Notes under the pieces: generated by a model | Told to the model about the DNA's origin: nothing | Seen by the model: the letters and a program-made list of their open reading frames with translations, nothing else | The model's database searches: none | Position numbers and translations under genes: made by a program | Part shown: one piece after another, positions 41,201 to 56,600 of the stretch | Layout of the letters: each line of letters begins with the position of its first letter | Position numbering within the stretch: the stretch's first letter is position 1 | Assembly: GCA_016801885.1 (NCBI GenBank) | Contig: CM028899.1 | Span: 18,181,501-18,245,500 of the forward strand | DNA length: 64,000 nucleotides | Source of the DNA: Toxotes chatareus | Taxonomy: Eukaryota; Chordata; Actinopteri; Toxotidae | Direction of reading: 5' to 3'

Positions 41201-43979
41201 CATAAAAATTTTTGACTTTTTTTTTCCGAAAAAAATGCCATACTATACTATGAAATTTTGAGGCCAAAAAAAATTTGGACTTTTTTTGCCCGAAAAAAAC
41301 GCCATACTATACTATGACCTTTTTTATGACATTTTGAAGCCAAAAATTTTTTTGACTTTTTTTGCGCGGAAAAAAATGCCATACTATACTATGACGTTTT
41401 TTATGACATTCTGAGGCCAAAAAAATTGTTTACTTTTTTTGGTCGATTTTGACGGCATACTATACTATGAGGTTTTTTATGACATTTTGAGGCCAAGAAA
41501 AATTTGGACTTTTTTTGCCTGAAAAAAAACGCCATACTATACTATGACGTTTTTTATGACATTTTGAAGCCATAAAATTTTTTGACTTTTTTTGCCCAAA
41601 AAAAATGCCATACTATACTGTGACAATTTGAGGCCAAAAAAAAGTTGGATTTATTTTGCCCGAAAAAAACGCCATACTATACTATGACGTTTTTTATGAC
41701 ATTTTGAGGCCAAAAAAAATTTGGACTTTTTTTGCCGGAAAAAAACGCCATACTATACTATGACGTTTTTTATGACATTTTGAAGCCATAAAAATTTTTG
41801 ACTTTTTTTGCCCAGAAAAAATGCCATACTATACTGTGACAATTTGAGGCCAAAAAAAAGTTGGATTTATTTTGCCCGAAAAAAACGCCATACTATATTA
41901 TGACGTTTTTTATGACATTTTGAGGCCAAAAAAAATTTGGACTTTTTTTGCTGGAAAAAAACGCCATACTATACTATGACGTTTTTTATGAAATTTTGAG
42001 GCCATTAAAACTTTTGACTTTTTTGGCCGATTTTGACGCCATACTATACTATGACGTTTTTTATGACATTTTGAGGCCAAAAATTTTTTTGACTTTTTTT
42101 GGCCGATTTTCACGCCATACTATACTATGACGTTTTTTATGACATTTTGAGGCCATAAAAATGTTTGACGTTTTTTGCCCGAAAAAAACGCCATACTATA
42201 CTATGACGTTTTTTTATGACATTTTGAAGCCATAAAAATTTTTGACTTTTTTTTTCGAAAAAAATGCCATACTATACTATGACATTTTGAGGCCAAAAAA
42301 AATTTGGACTTTTTTTGCCCGAAAAAAACGCCATACTATACTATGACGTTTTTTATGACATTTTGAGGCCAAAAATTTTTTTGACTTTTTTTGCGCGAAA
42401 AAAATGCCATGCTATACTATGACCTTTTTTATGACATTCTGAGGCCAAAAAAATTGTTTACTTTTTTTGGTCGATTTTGACGGCATACTATACTATGACG
42501 TTTTTTATGACATTTTGAGGCCAAGAAAAATTTGGACTTTTTTTGCCCGAAAAAAACGCCATACTATACTATGACGTTTTTTATGACATTTTGAAGCCAT
42601 AAAAATTTTTGACTTTTTTTGCCCAAAAAAAATGCCATACTATACTATGACAATTTGAGGCCAAAAAAAAGTTGGATTTATTTTGCCCGAAAAAAACACC
42701 ATACTATACTATGACGTTTTTTATGACATTTTGAGGCCAAAAAAAATTTGGACTTTTTTTGCCGGAAAAAAACGCCATACTATACTATGACCTTTTTTAT
42801 GACATTCTGAGGCCAAAAAAATTTTGGACTTTTTTTGGCCGATTTTAACGCCATACTATACTATGACATTTTTTATTACATTTTGAGGAAAAAAAAAATT
42901 TGGACTTTTTTTGGCCGAAAAAAACGCAATACTATACTATGACGTTTTTTATGAAATTTTGAGGCCATTAAAACTTTTGACTTTTTTGGCCGATTTTGAC
43001 GCCATACTATACTATGATGTTTTTTATGACATTTTGAGGCCAAAAAAAGTTTGGACTTTTTCTGGCCGAAAAAAACGCCATACTATACTATGACGTTTTT
43101 TATGACATTTTGAAGCCATAAAAATTTTTGACTTTTTTCGGACGAAAAAAATGCCATACTATACTATGACATTTTGAGGCCAAAAAAAATGTGGACTTTT
43201 TTTTCCCGAAAAAAACGCCATACTATACTATGACGTTTTTTATGACATTTTGAGGCCAATAAAACTTTTGACTTTTTTTGGCCGTTTTTGACGCCATACT
43301 ATACTATGACGTTTTTTATGACATTTTGAGGCCAAAAAAACATTTGACTTTTTTTGGCCGATTTTGACGCCATACTATACTATGACGTTTTTTATGATAT
43401 TTTGAGGCCAAAAAAAAGTTGACTTTTTTTGGTCGATTTTGACGCCATACTATACTATGACGTTTTTTATGACATTTTGAGGCCAAAAAAAATGTTTACT
43501 TTTTTTGCCCAAAAAAAACGCCATACTATACTATGACGTCTTTTATGATATTTTGAGACCAAAAAAAATGTTGACTTTTTTTGCCCGAAAAAAACGCCAT
43601 ACTATACTATGACGTTTTTTATGACATTTTGAGGCCAAAAAAATGTTGACTTTTTTTGGTCGATTTTGACGCCATACTATACTATGACGTTTTTTATGAC
43701 ATTTTGAGGCCAAAAAAAATTTGGACTTTTTTTGCCCGAAAAAAACGCCATACTATACTATGACGTTTTTTATGACATTTTGAAGCCAAAAATTTTTTTG
43801 ACTTTTTTTGCGCGAAAAAAATGCCATACTATACTATGACGTTTTTTATGACATTCTGAGGCCAAAAAAATTGTTTACTTTTTTTGGTCGATTTTGACGG
43901 CATACTATACTATGACGTTTTTTATGACGTTTTGAAGCCATAAAAATTTTTGACTTTTTTTGCCCGAAAAAAATGCCAT

Positions 43980-46900
43980 ACTATACTATGACGTTTTTTA
44001 TGACATTTTGAAGCCATAAATTTTTTTGACTTTTTGTGCCCAAAAAAAATGCCATACTATACTATGACAATTTGAGGCCAAAAAAAAGTTGGATTTATTT
44101 TGCCCGAAAAAAACGCCATACTATACTATGACGTTTTTTATGACATTTTGAGGCCAAGAAAAATTTGGACTTTTTTGGTCGATTTTGACGCGCTCATACT
44201 ATACTATGACGTTTTTTATGACATTTTGAGGCCAAAAAAAATGTTGTCTTTTTTTGGTCGATTTTGACGCCATACTATACTAAAAAAAATGTTGACTTTC
44301 TTTGGTCGATTTTGACGCCATACTATACTATGATGTTTTTTATGACATTTTGAGGCCAAAAAAAATTTGGACTTTTTTTGCCCGAAAAAAACGCCATACT
44401 ATACTATGACGTTTTTTATGACATTTTGAGGCCAAGAAAAATTTGGACTTTTTTTGCCCGAAAAAAACGCCATACTATACTATGACGTTTTTTATGACAT
44501 TTTGAGGCCAAAAAAACTTTGGAATTTTTTTTCGCCGATTTTGACGCCATACTATGACGTTTTTTATGACATTTTGAGGCCAAAAAAATTTTTGACTTTT
44601 TTTGGCCGATTTTGACGCCTCATACTATACTATGACGTTTTTTATGACATTTTGAGGCCATAAAAATTTTTGACTTTTTGTTCCCGAAAAAACGCATACT
44701 ATACTATACTATGACATTTTGAGGCCAAAAAAAAAAATTATGATTTTTTTTTGCCGAAAAAAGCGCCATACTATACTATGACGCTTTTTTTATGACATTT
44801 TGAAGCCAATAAAACTTTTGACTTTTTTTTGGCGCGTTTTTGACATCATACTATACTATGACGTTTTTTTTATGACATTTGAGGCCAAAAAAAATTTGAC
44901 TTTTTTTTGGCCGATTTTTGACACTGCATACTATACTATGACGTTTTTTATGACATTTTGAGGCCAAAAAAATTTGGAATTTTTTTTGCCCGAAAACACG
45001 CCATACTATACTATGACGTTTTTTATGACATTTTGAGGCCAAAAAAATTGTTTACTTTTTTTGGTCGATTTTGATGCCATAAAAATTTTTGAATTTTTTT
45101 GCACGAAAAAAAGGCCATACTATACTATGACGTTTTTTATGACATTTTGAGACCAAAAAAAATGTTTACTTTTTTTGCCCGAAAAAAACGCCATACTATA
45201 CTATGACGTTTTTTATGACATTTTGAGGCCATAAAAATTTTTGACTTTTTTTGCCCGAAAAAAACGCCATACTATACTATGACGTTTTTTATGACATTTT
45301 GAGGCCAAAAAAAATTTGGACTTTTTTGTTGAAAAAAAAACGCATATACTATACTATTACGTTTTTTATGACATTTTGAAGCCAAAAATTTTTTTGACTT
45401 TTTTTGCGCGAAAAAAACGCCATACTATACTATGACGTTTTTTATGACACTCTGAGGCCCAAAAAATTGTTTACTTTTTTTGGTCGATTTTGACGGCATA
45501 CTATACTATGACGTTTTTTATGACATCTTGAGGCCAAGAAAAATTTGGACTTTTTTTGCCCGAAAAAAAAACGCCATACTATACTATGACGTTTTTTATG
45601 ACATTTTGAAGCCATAAAATTTTTTGACTTTTTGTGCCCAAAAAAAATGCCATACTATACTATGACAATTTGAGGCCAAAAAAAAGTTGGATTTATTTTG
45701 CCCGAAAAAAACGCCATACTATACTATGACGTTTTTTATGACATTTTGAGGCCAAGAAAAATTTGGACTTTTTTTGGCCGATTTTGACGCCATACTATAC
45801 TATGACGTTTTTTATGACATTTTGAGGCCAAAAAAAATGTTGACTTTTTTTGGTCGATTTTGACGCCATACTATACATGACTATGATTTTGACGCCATAC
45901 TATACTAAAATGTTTTTATGACATTTTGCCAAAAAATTTGACTTTTTTTGAAAAAACGCATATACTATACTATGACGTTTTTTATGACATTTTGAGGCCA
46001 AAAAAATTTGGACTTTTTTTGCCGAAAACGCACGCCATACTATACTACTATGCGTTTTTTATGACATTTTGAGGCCAAAAAAAATTTTGACTTTTTTTGG
46101 TCGATTTTGACGCCATACTATACTATGACGTTTTTTATGACATTTTGAGGCCAAAAAAATGTTGACTTTTTTTTTGAAAAAAAAATACTATGTTGACGTT
46201 TTTTATGACATTTTGAGGCCAAAAAAAATGTTGACTTTTTTTGCCCGAAAAAAACGCCATACTATACTATGACGTTTTTTATGACATTTTGAGGCCAAAA
46301 AAACTTTGGAATTTTTTTTCGCCGATTTTGACGCCATACTATGACGTTTTTTATGACATTTTGAGGCCAAAAAAATTTTTGACTTTTTTTGGCCGATTTT
46401 GACGCCATACTATACTATGACGTTTTTTATGACATTTTGAGGCCATAAAAATTTTTGACTTTTTTTGCCCGAAAAAAACGCCATACTATACTATGATTAT
46501 GACATTTTGAGGCAAAAAAAAAAATTTTGACTTTTTTTGCCGAAAAAAGCGCCATACTATACTATGACGTTTTTTATGACATTTTGAGGCCAATAAAACT
46601 TTTGACTTTTTTTGGCCGTTTTTGACGCCATACTATACTATGACGTTTTTTATGACATTTTGAGGCCAAAAAAAATTTGACTTTTTTTGGCCGATTTTGA
46701 CGCCATACTATACTATGACGTTTTTTATGACATTTTGAGGCCAAAAAAATTTTTGACTTTTTTTGGCCGAAAAAAACGCCATACTATACTATGACGTTTT
46801 TTATGACATTTTGAGGCCAAAAATTTTTTACTTTTTTGGCCAAAAAAAATTATTTTGATGCGTTTTATGCCATTTGATGCCAAATTTTTTTTTTTTTACG

Positions 46901-49900
46901 AAAAAAAAGGCCATACTATACTATGACGTTTTTTATGACATTTTGAGACAAAAAAATGTTTACTTTTTTGTTCGAAAAAAAAACGCCATACTATACTATG
47001 ACGTTTTTTTTATGACATTTTGAGGCCATAAAAATTTTTGACTTTTTTTGCCCGAAAAAAACGCCATACTATACTATGACGTTTTTTATGACATTTTGAG
47101 GCCAAAAAAAATTTGGACTTTTTTTGCCCGAAAAAAACGCCATACTATACTATTACGTTTTTTATGACATTTTGAAGCCAAAAATTTTTTTGACTTTTTT
47201 TGCGCGAAAAAAACGCCATACTATACTATGACGTTTTTTATGACACTCTGAGGCCCAAAAAATTGTTTACTTTTTTTGGTCGATTTTGACGGCATACTAT
47301 ACTATGACGTTTTTTATGACATCTTGAGGCCAAGAAAAATTTGGACTTTTTTTGCCCGAAAAAAAAACGCCATACTATACTATGACGTTTTTTATGACAT
47401 TTTGAAGCCATAAAATTTTTTGACTTTTTGTGCCCAAAAAAAATGCCATACTATACTATGACAATTTGACATTTGAAAAAAAAGTTGGATTTATTTTGCC
47501 CGAAAAAAACGCCATACTATACTATGACGTTTTTTATGACATTTTGAGGCCAAGAAAAATTTGGACTTTTTTTGGCCGATTTTGACGCCATACTATACTA
47601 TGACGTTTTTTATGACATTTTGAGGCCAAAAAAAATGTTGACTTTTTTTGGTCGATTTTGACGCCATACTATACTAAAAAAAATGTTGACTTTCTTTGGT
47701 CGATTTTGACGCCATACTATACTATGATGTTTTTTATGACATTTTGAGGCCAAAAAAAATTTGGACTTTTTTTGCCCGAAAAAAACGCCATACTATACTA
47801 TGACGTTTTTTATGACATTTTGAGGCCAAGAAAAATTTGGACTTTTTTTGGCCGATTTTGACGCCATACTATACTATGACGTTTTTTATGACATTTTGAG
47901 GCCAAAAAAAATGTTGACTTTTTTTGCCCGAAAAAAACGCCATACTATACTATGACGTTTTTTATGACATTTTGAGGCCAAAAAAAATTTTGACTTTTTT
48001 TGCCGAATTTTGCGCCATACTATACTATGACGTTTTTTATGACATTTTGAGGCCAAAAAAATTTTTGACTTTTTTTGGCCGATTTTGACTCCATACTATA
48101 CTATGACGTTTTTTATGACATTTTGAGGCCAAAAAATTTTGACTTTTTTTGGCCGAGAAAAACGCCATACTATACTATGACGTTTTTATGACATTTGAGG
48201 CCAACTTTGACTTTTTTTTTTTTGACGTTTTTATGAAAAAAAAATACTATACTATGACGTTTTTTATGACATTTTGAAGCCAATAAAACTTTTGACTTTT
48301 TTTTGATGACAAAAAAAAGCCATAAAATTTTGACTATTTTTTATGACATTTGAGGCCATAAAATACTTTGACTTTTTTTTTTGATTTTGAGCCATACTAT
48401 AAAAACGTTTTTTTTGACTTTTTGAGGCCAAAAATTTTTTGACTTTTTTTGCCGATTTTGATGCTACATACTATACTATGACGTTTTTTTATGACATTTT
48501 GAGGCCAAAAAATTTTTTTTTTTTTTGAAAAAAATGCCATACTATACTATGACGTTTTTTATGACATTTTGAGGCCAAAAATTTTTTATTTTTTTTTGAT
48601 TTTTCATACTATACTATGACGTTTTTATGAATTTGAGGCCAAAAAATTTTTTGAATTTTTTGTTCGAAAAAAAGGCCATACTATACTATGACGTTTTTAT
48701 GACATTTTGAGACAAAAAAATTTTGACTTTTTTTTTTGACGCAAAAAACTATACCCATACTATACTATTTATGACGTTTTTTATGACATTTTGAGGCCAT
48801 GAAAATTTTTGAAAATTTTGACTTTCTTTGGTCGACTTTTTTGACATATACTATACTATGACGTTTTTATGACATTTTGAGGCCAAAAAAAATTTTGACT
48901 TTTTTTTTTGAAAAAACGCCATACTATACTATGACGTTTTTTTATGACATTTTGAGGCCAAAAATTTTTTGACTTTTTTTTTTCGAAAAAACGCCACGCC
49001 ATACTATACTATGACGTTTTTTATGACATTTTGAGCCCAAAAAATTTTTGAATTTTTTTTGGTCGATTTTGACGCCATACTATACTATGACGTTTTTTAT
49101 GACATTTTGAGGCCAAAAAAATTTTGACTTTTTTTTTTGCCCGAAAAAAACGCCATACTATACTATACTATGACGTTTTTTATGACATTTTGAGGCCAAA
49201 ATTTTTTGACTTTTTGTGCCCAAAAAAAATGCCATACTATACTATGACGTTTTTTGAGGCCAAAAAATTTTGATTTTTTTTTGCCGAAAAAGCGCCATAT
49301 ACTATACTATGACGTTTTTTATGACATTTTGAGGCCAAAAAATTTTGACTTTTTTGGCCGATTTTTTGACGCCATACTATACTATAGCGTTTTTTATGAC
49401 ATTTGAGGCCAAAAAAATGTTGACTTTTTGTCGATTTTGACGCCATACTATACTAAAAAATGTTGACTTTTATACGATTTTGACGCCATATACTATACTA
49501 TGATGTTTTTTATGACATTTTGAGGCAAAAAAATTTTGACTTTTTTGTTCGAAAAAACGCCATACTATACTATGATTTTTTTTATGACATTTTGAGGCCA
49601 AAAATTTTGACTTTTTTTCGATTTTGACGCCATACTATACTATGACGTTTTTTATGACATTTGAGGCAAAAAAAAAAATTTTGACTTTTTTTTTTGAAAT
49701 TTTGACGCCATACTATACTATGACGTTTTTTATGACATTTTGAGGCCAAAAAAATGTTGACTTTTTTGTTCGAAAAAACGCCATACTATACTATGACGTT
49801 TTTTATGACATTTTGAGGCCAAAAAAATTTTTGACTTTTTTTGCCCGAAAAAAACGCCATACTATACTATGACGTTTTTTTATGACATTTTGAGGCCAAA

Positions 49901-50600
49901 AAAATTTGACTTTTTTTGCCCGAAAAAAACGCCATACTATACTATGACGTTTTTTATGACATTTTGAGGCCAAAAATTTTTTGACTTTTTTTTTTCAAAA
50001 AAAACGCCATACTATACTATGACGTTTTATGACATTTTGAAGCCAAAATTTTTTTTTGACTTTTTTTCTTGAAAAAAATGCCATACTGACGTTTTTTTAT
50101 GACTGAGGCCAAAAAAATTGTTTACTTTTTTTTTTTGGTCGATTTTGACGGCATACTATACTATGACGTTTTTTTATGACATTTTGAGGCCAAAAAAATT
50201 TTGACTTTTTTTGCCCGAAAAAAAACGCCATACTATACTATGACGTTTTTTATGACATTTTGAAGCCATAAAATTTTTTTGACTTTTTGTGCCCAAAAAA
50301 AATGCCATACTATACTATGACAATTTGAGGCCAAAAAAGTTTGATTTTTTTGCCAGAAAAAAAGCGCCATACTATACTATGACGTTTTTTTTTATGACAT
50401 TTTGAGGCCAAGAAAAATTTGGACTTTTTTTTTGGCGATTTTGACGCCATACTATACTATGACGTTTTTTTATGACATTTTGAGGCCCAAAAAATGTTAC
50501 TATACTATGACGTTTTTTATTTTTTGGTCGATTTTGACGCCATACTATACTATGAAAAAATGTTGACTTTCTTTGGTCGATTTTGACGCCATACCATACT
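43980..50600. repeat. Higher-order repeat zone within the satellite
   Basis: Two rare variant markers recur together. Marker 1 is GACTTTTTGTGCCCAAAAA with a shortened ATGACAATTTGAGG unit after it (near 44035, 45633, 47430, 49215 and 50288). Marker 2 is a junction CTATACTAAAAAAAATGTTG (near 44280, degenerate near 45890, then 47675, 49455 and, altered, 50555). They stay about 240-267 bp apart, and successive pairs are about 1.6, 1.8, 1.8 and 1.1 kb apart. A third marker, GACACTCTGAGGCCC, appears at 45447 and 47242 (1795 bp). This is the expected pattern of block duplication of roughly 21-24 units. Confidence 0.75.
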
Positions 50601-53600
50601 ATACTATGATTTTTTTATGACATTTTGAGGCCAAAAAAAAATTTGGACTTTTTGTTCGAAAAAAAACGCCATACTATACTATGACGTTTTTTATGACATT
50701 TTGAGGCCAAAAAAATTTTGACTTTTTTTTGCCGAAAAAAACGCCATACTATACTATGACGTTTTTTATGACATTTTGAGGCCAAAAAAATTTTGACTTT
50801 TTTTGGCCGATTTTGACGCCATACTATACTATGACGTTTTTTTATGACATTTTGAGGCCAAAAAAATTTTGACTTTTTTTGGTCGAAAAAAACGCCATAC
50901 TATACTATGACATTTTTTATGACATTTTGAGGCCATAAAAAATGTTGACTATTTTTTGTGCCGAAAAAACGCCATACTATACTATGACGCCAATTTTATG
51001 ACGTTTTTTATTTTGAGGCCAAAAATTTTTTTTGAATTTTTTTGCCGATTTTGACGCCATACTATACTATGACGTTTTTTATGACATTTTGAGGCCAAAA
51101 AATTTTTGACTTTTTTTGTCGTTTTTGACGCCATACTATACTATACTATGCGTTTTTATTTTGAGGAAAAAATTTTGAGGCCAAAAAACGCCATACTATA
51201 CTACTATGACATTTTGAGGCCAAAAAAATTTTTTTTTTTTGCCCGAAAAAAGCGCCATACTATACTATGACGTTTTTTATGACATTTGAGAGCCAAAAAA
51301 ATTTTGACTTTTTTTGTCGATTTTGACGCCATACTATACTATGAGCGTTTTTTATGACATTTTGAGGCCAAAAATTTTTGACTTTTTTGGCCGAAAAAAC
51401 GCCATACTATACTATGACGTTTTTTATGACATTTTGAGGCCAAAAAAAATTTGACTTTTTTGTTCAAAAAAACGCCATACTATACTATGACGTTTTTTTA
51501 TGATTTTGAGGCCAAAAAATTTTTTGACTTTTTTTGTCGAAAAAACGCCATACTATACTATGACGAATTTTTTTATGACATTTGAGGCCATACTAAAATT
51601 TTTTGACTTTTTTGAGACCAAAAAAAACTTTTTGCCATACTATACTATATGACGTTTTTTATGACATTTTGAGGCCAAAAAATTTTGACTTTTTTGTTCG
51701 AAAAAAACGCCATACTATACTATGACGTTTTTTATGACATTTTGAGGCCAAAAAATTTTTGACTTTTTTGCCCAAAAAACGCCATACTATACTATGACAT
51801 TTTTTTTTTTATGACATTTTGAGGCCAAAAAATTTTTGACTTTTTTTGCCCGAAAAAACGCCATACTATACTATGACGTTTTTTTTATGACATTTTGAGG
51901 CCAAAAATTTTTTTGACTTTTTTGGTCGATTTTGACGCCATACTATACTATGACGTTTTTTTATGACATTTTGAGGCCAAAAAATTTTTGACTTTTTTGC
52001 CCGAAAAAATACTATACTATACTATGACGTTTTTTATGACATTTTGAGGCCAAAATTTTTTGATTTTTTTTGCCGAAAAACGCATACTATACTATACTAT
52101 GACATTTTGACGTTTTTATGACATTTTGAGGCCATAAAAAATTTTGACTTTTTTTGGCCAAAAAATTTTGAAAAAAACTATACTATACTATGACGTTTTT
52201 ATGACATTTTGAGGCCAAAAAAATTTTGACTTTTTTTTCGGCGATTTTGACGCCATACTATACTATGACTTTTTTTTTATGACATTTTGAGGCCCAAAAA
52301 AATTTTGACTTTTTTTTGGTCGATTTTGACGCCATACTATACTATGACGTTTTTTATGACATTTTGAGGCCAAAAAATTTTGACTTTTTTTTGCAAAAAA
52401 AAAACGCCATACTATACTATGAGCGTTTTTATGACATTTTGAGGCCAAAAAATTTTTTGACTTTTTTTGCAATTCGAAAAAAAACGCCATACTATACTAT
52501 GACGTTTTTTATGACATTTTGAGGCCAAAAATTTTTTGACTTTTTTTTCCGATTTTGACGCCATACTATACTATGACGTTTTTATGACATTTTGAGGCCA
52601 AAAAAAATTTTTGACTTTTTTTGGCCGATTTTGACGCCATACTATACTATGACGTTTTTTTATGACATTTTGAGGCCAAAAAATTTTTGACTTTTTTTGT
52701 TCAAAAAAAATGCATACTATACTATGATTTTTTATGACATTTTGAGGCCAAAAAAATTTTTTTTTTTGTCGAAAAACGCCATACTATACTATACTATGAC
52801 GTTTTTTTTTATGACATTTTGAGGCCAACTATAATGACGTTTTTGACTTTTTGAGGCCAAAAAAATTTTTGACTTTTTTTGACGATTTTGACGCCATACT
52901 ATACTATGACGTTTTTTATGACATTTTGAGGCCAAAAAATTTTTGACTTTTTTTGGCCGAAAAAAACGCCATACTATACTATGACGTTTTTTATGACATT
53001 TTGAGGCCAAAAAAATTTTGACTTTTTTTTTTCAAAAGCGCCTATACTATACTATGACGTTTTTATGACATTTTGAGGCCAAAAATTTTTTGACTTTTTG
53101 CCGAAAAAAACGCCATACATACTATACTATACTATTTTTATGACATTTTGAGGCCAAAAAAAATTTGACTTTTTTTGGTTCGAAAAAAACGCATATACTA
53201 TACTATGACGTTTTTTATGACATTTTGAGGCCAAAAAATTTTGACTTTTTTTTACAGCGAAAAAAACGCCATACTATACTATGACGCTTTTTTATGACAT
53301 TTTGAGGCCAAAAAATTTTTTGACTTTTTTTTGGTCGATTTTGACGCCATACTATATACTATGACGAGGCCAAAAATTTGTTTTTATGACATTTTGAGGC
53401 CATAAAAAATTTTGACTTTTTTTTGCCGAAAAAAAACGCCATACTATACTATGACGCCATACTTTTTATGACATATTTTGAGGCCAAAAAATTTTTGACT
53501 TTTTTGTCAAAAAAACGCCATACTATACTATGACGTTTTTTATGACATTTTGAGGCCAAAAAATTTTTGACTTTTTTTGGCCGAAAAAAAACGCCATACT

Positions 53601-56600
53601 ATACTATGACGTTTTTTATGACATTTTGAGGCCCAAAAAATTTTGACTTTTTTTGGCCGATTTTGACGCCATACTATACTATGACGTTTTTTTATGACAT
53701 TTGAGGCCCCAAAAAATTTTGACTTTTTTTGGCCGAAAAAAAACGCATATACTATACTATGACGTTTTTATGACATTTTGAGGCCAAAAAAATTTTTGAC
53801 TTTTTTTGCCCGATTTTGCGCCATACTATACTATGACGTTTTTTATGACATTTGAGGCCAAAAAGTTTTTTGACTTTTTGCCTCGAAATTTTGCCATACT
53901 ATACTATGACGTTTTTTATGACATTTTGAGGCCAAAATTTTTTGACTTTTTTGCCGAAAAAAACGCCATACTATACTATGACGTTTTTATGACATTTTGA
54001 GGCCAAAAAAGTTTTTGACTTTTTTTTATACTATACTATTTTTTTATGACATTTTTTTTTTTGACTTTTTGAAAAAACGCCCATACTATACTATGACGTT
54101 TTTATGACATTTTGAGGCCAAAAATTTTTGACTTTTTTTGTTCGATTTTGACGCCCATACTATACTATGACGCTTTTTTATGACATTTTGAGGCCAAAAA
54201 AATTTTGACTTTTTTGCCGAAAAAACGCGCCATACTATACTATGACGTTTTTTTATGACATTTTGAGGCCAAAAATGCCATTTTTGACAAAAAATGTTTT
54301 TTTGTTCGAAAAAAACGCCATACTATACTATGACGCTTTTTTATGACATTTTGAGGCCAAAAAAATTTGACTTTTTTTGTTCGAAAAAACGCGCCATACT
54401 ATACTATGACGTTTTTTTATGACATTTTGAGGCCAAAAAAATTTTGATTTTTTTTCGATTTTGAAATGCCATACTATACTTTTTTGAGCCGATTTTGACG
54501 CCATACTATACTATGACGTTTTTTATGACATTTTGAGGCCAAAAAAATTTTGACTTTTTTTTTGTTCGAAAAAAAACGCCATACTATACTATGACGCTTT
54601 TTTATGACATTTTGAGGCCAAAAAAAATTTGACTTTTTTTCAAAAAACGCCATACTATACTATGACGTTTTTTATGACATTTTGAGGCCAAAAAATTTTT
54701 TGACTTTTTTTATTTTTTTTGACGCCATACTATACTATGACGTTTTTTATGACATTTTGAGGCCAAAAAAATTTTGACTTTTTTGGCCGAAAAAACGCCA
54801 TACTATACTATGACGCTTTTTTATGACATTTTGAGGCCAAAAAAATTTTGACTTTTTTTGTTCAAAAAACGCCATACTATACTATGACGTTTTTTATGAC
54901 ATTTTGAGGCCAAAAAAAATTTTTTTTATTTTTTGACGCCATACTATACTATGACATTTTATGACATTTTGAGGCCAAAAAAATTTTTGACTTTTTTTGG
55001 CCGAAAAAAAGGGCATACTATACTATGACTTTTTTATGACATTTTGAGGCCAAAAAAATGTTTGACTTTTTTTGTTCGAAAAACGCCATACTATACTATG
55101 ACGTTTTTTATGACATTTTGAGGCCAAAATTTTTTGACTTTTTTGTTCGAAAAAACGCCATACTATACTATGACGTTTTTTATGACATTTTGAGGCCAAA
55201 AAAATTTTGACTTTTTTTGCCGAAAAACGCCACGCTATACTATACTATGACGTTTTTATGACATTTTGAGGCCAAAAAAAATTTTTTGACTTTTTTATAA
55301 AAAACGCCAAAATACTATACTATGACGTTTTTTATGACTTTTTGAGGCCAAAAAAATTTTTGACTTTTTTTGGCCGATTTTGACACCATACTATACTATG
55401 ACGTTTTTTATGACATTTTGAGGCCAAAAAAAATTTTGACTTTTTTTCACCAAAAAAACCCGCCATACTATACTATGACGTTTTTTATGACATTTTGAGG
55501 CCATAAAATTTTTGACTTTTTTGTGCCCAAAAAAATGCATACTATACTATACGCTTTTTATGACATTTTGAGGCCAAAAAATTTTGATTTTTTTTGCTCG
55601 AAAAACGCCATACTATACTATGACGTTTTTTATGACATTTTGAGGCCAAAAAATTTTGACTTTTTTTGCCGATTTTGACGCCATCATATACTATGACGTT
55701 TTTTTATGACATTTTGAGGCCAAAAAATTTTGACTTTTTTGGTCGATTTTGACGCCATACTATACTAAAAAAAAATGTTGACTTTTTTGGTCGATTTTGA
55801 CGCCATACTATACTATGATGTTTTTTATGACATTTTGAGGCAAAAAAAATTTGGACGCCAAAAAACGCCATACTATACTATGACGTTTTTTATGACATTT
55901 TGAGGCCAAAAATTTTTTGACTTTTTTTGCCGATTTTGACGCCATACTATACTATGACGTTTTTATGACATTTTGAGGCCAAAAAATGTTTTTATTTTTT
56001 GTTCCGAAAAAACGCCTATACTATACTATGACGTTTTTTATGACATTTTGAGGCCAAAAAATTTTGACTTTTTGGCCGAAAATTTGACGCCATACTATAC
56101 TATGACGTTTTTATGACATTTTGAGGCCAAAAAATGTTGACTTTTTTGAAACGAACGCCATACTATACTATGACGTTTTTTATGACATTTTGAGGCCAAA
56201 AAAATTTTTGACTTTTTTTTCCGCCGAAAAAACGCCATACTATACTATGACGTTTTTTATGACATTTTGAGGCCAAAAAAAATTTTGACTTTTTTTTGGC
56301 CGAAAAAAACGCCATACTATACTATGACGTTTTTTTATGACATTTTGAGGCCAAAAAATTTTTTGACTTTTTTTGGCCGAAAAAAACGCCATACTATACT
56401 ATGACGTTTTTTATGACATTTTGAGGCCAAAAAAATTTTTGACTTTTTGCCGAAAAAAACGCCATACTATACTATGACGTTTTTTTATGACATTTTGAGG
56501 CCAAAAAAATTTTTTTTTTTTTTTGTTCCGATTTTGACGCCATACTATACTATGACGCTTTTTTATGACATTTTGAGGAAAAAAAATTTTTGACTTTTTT

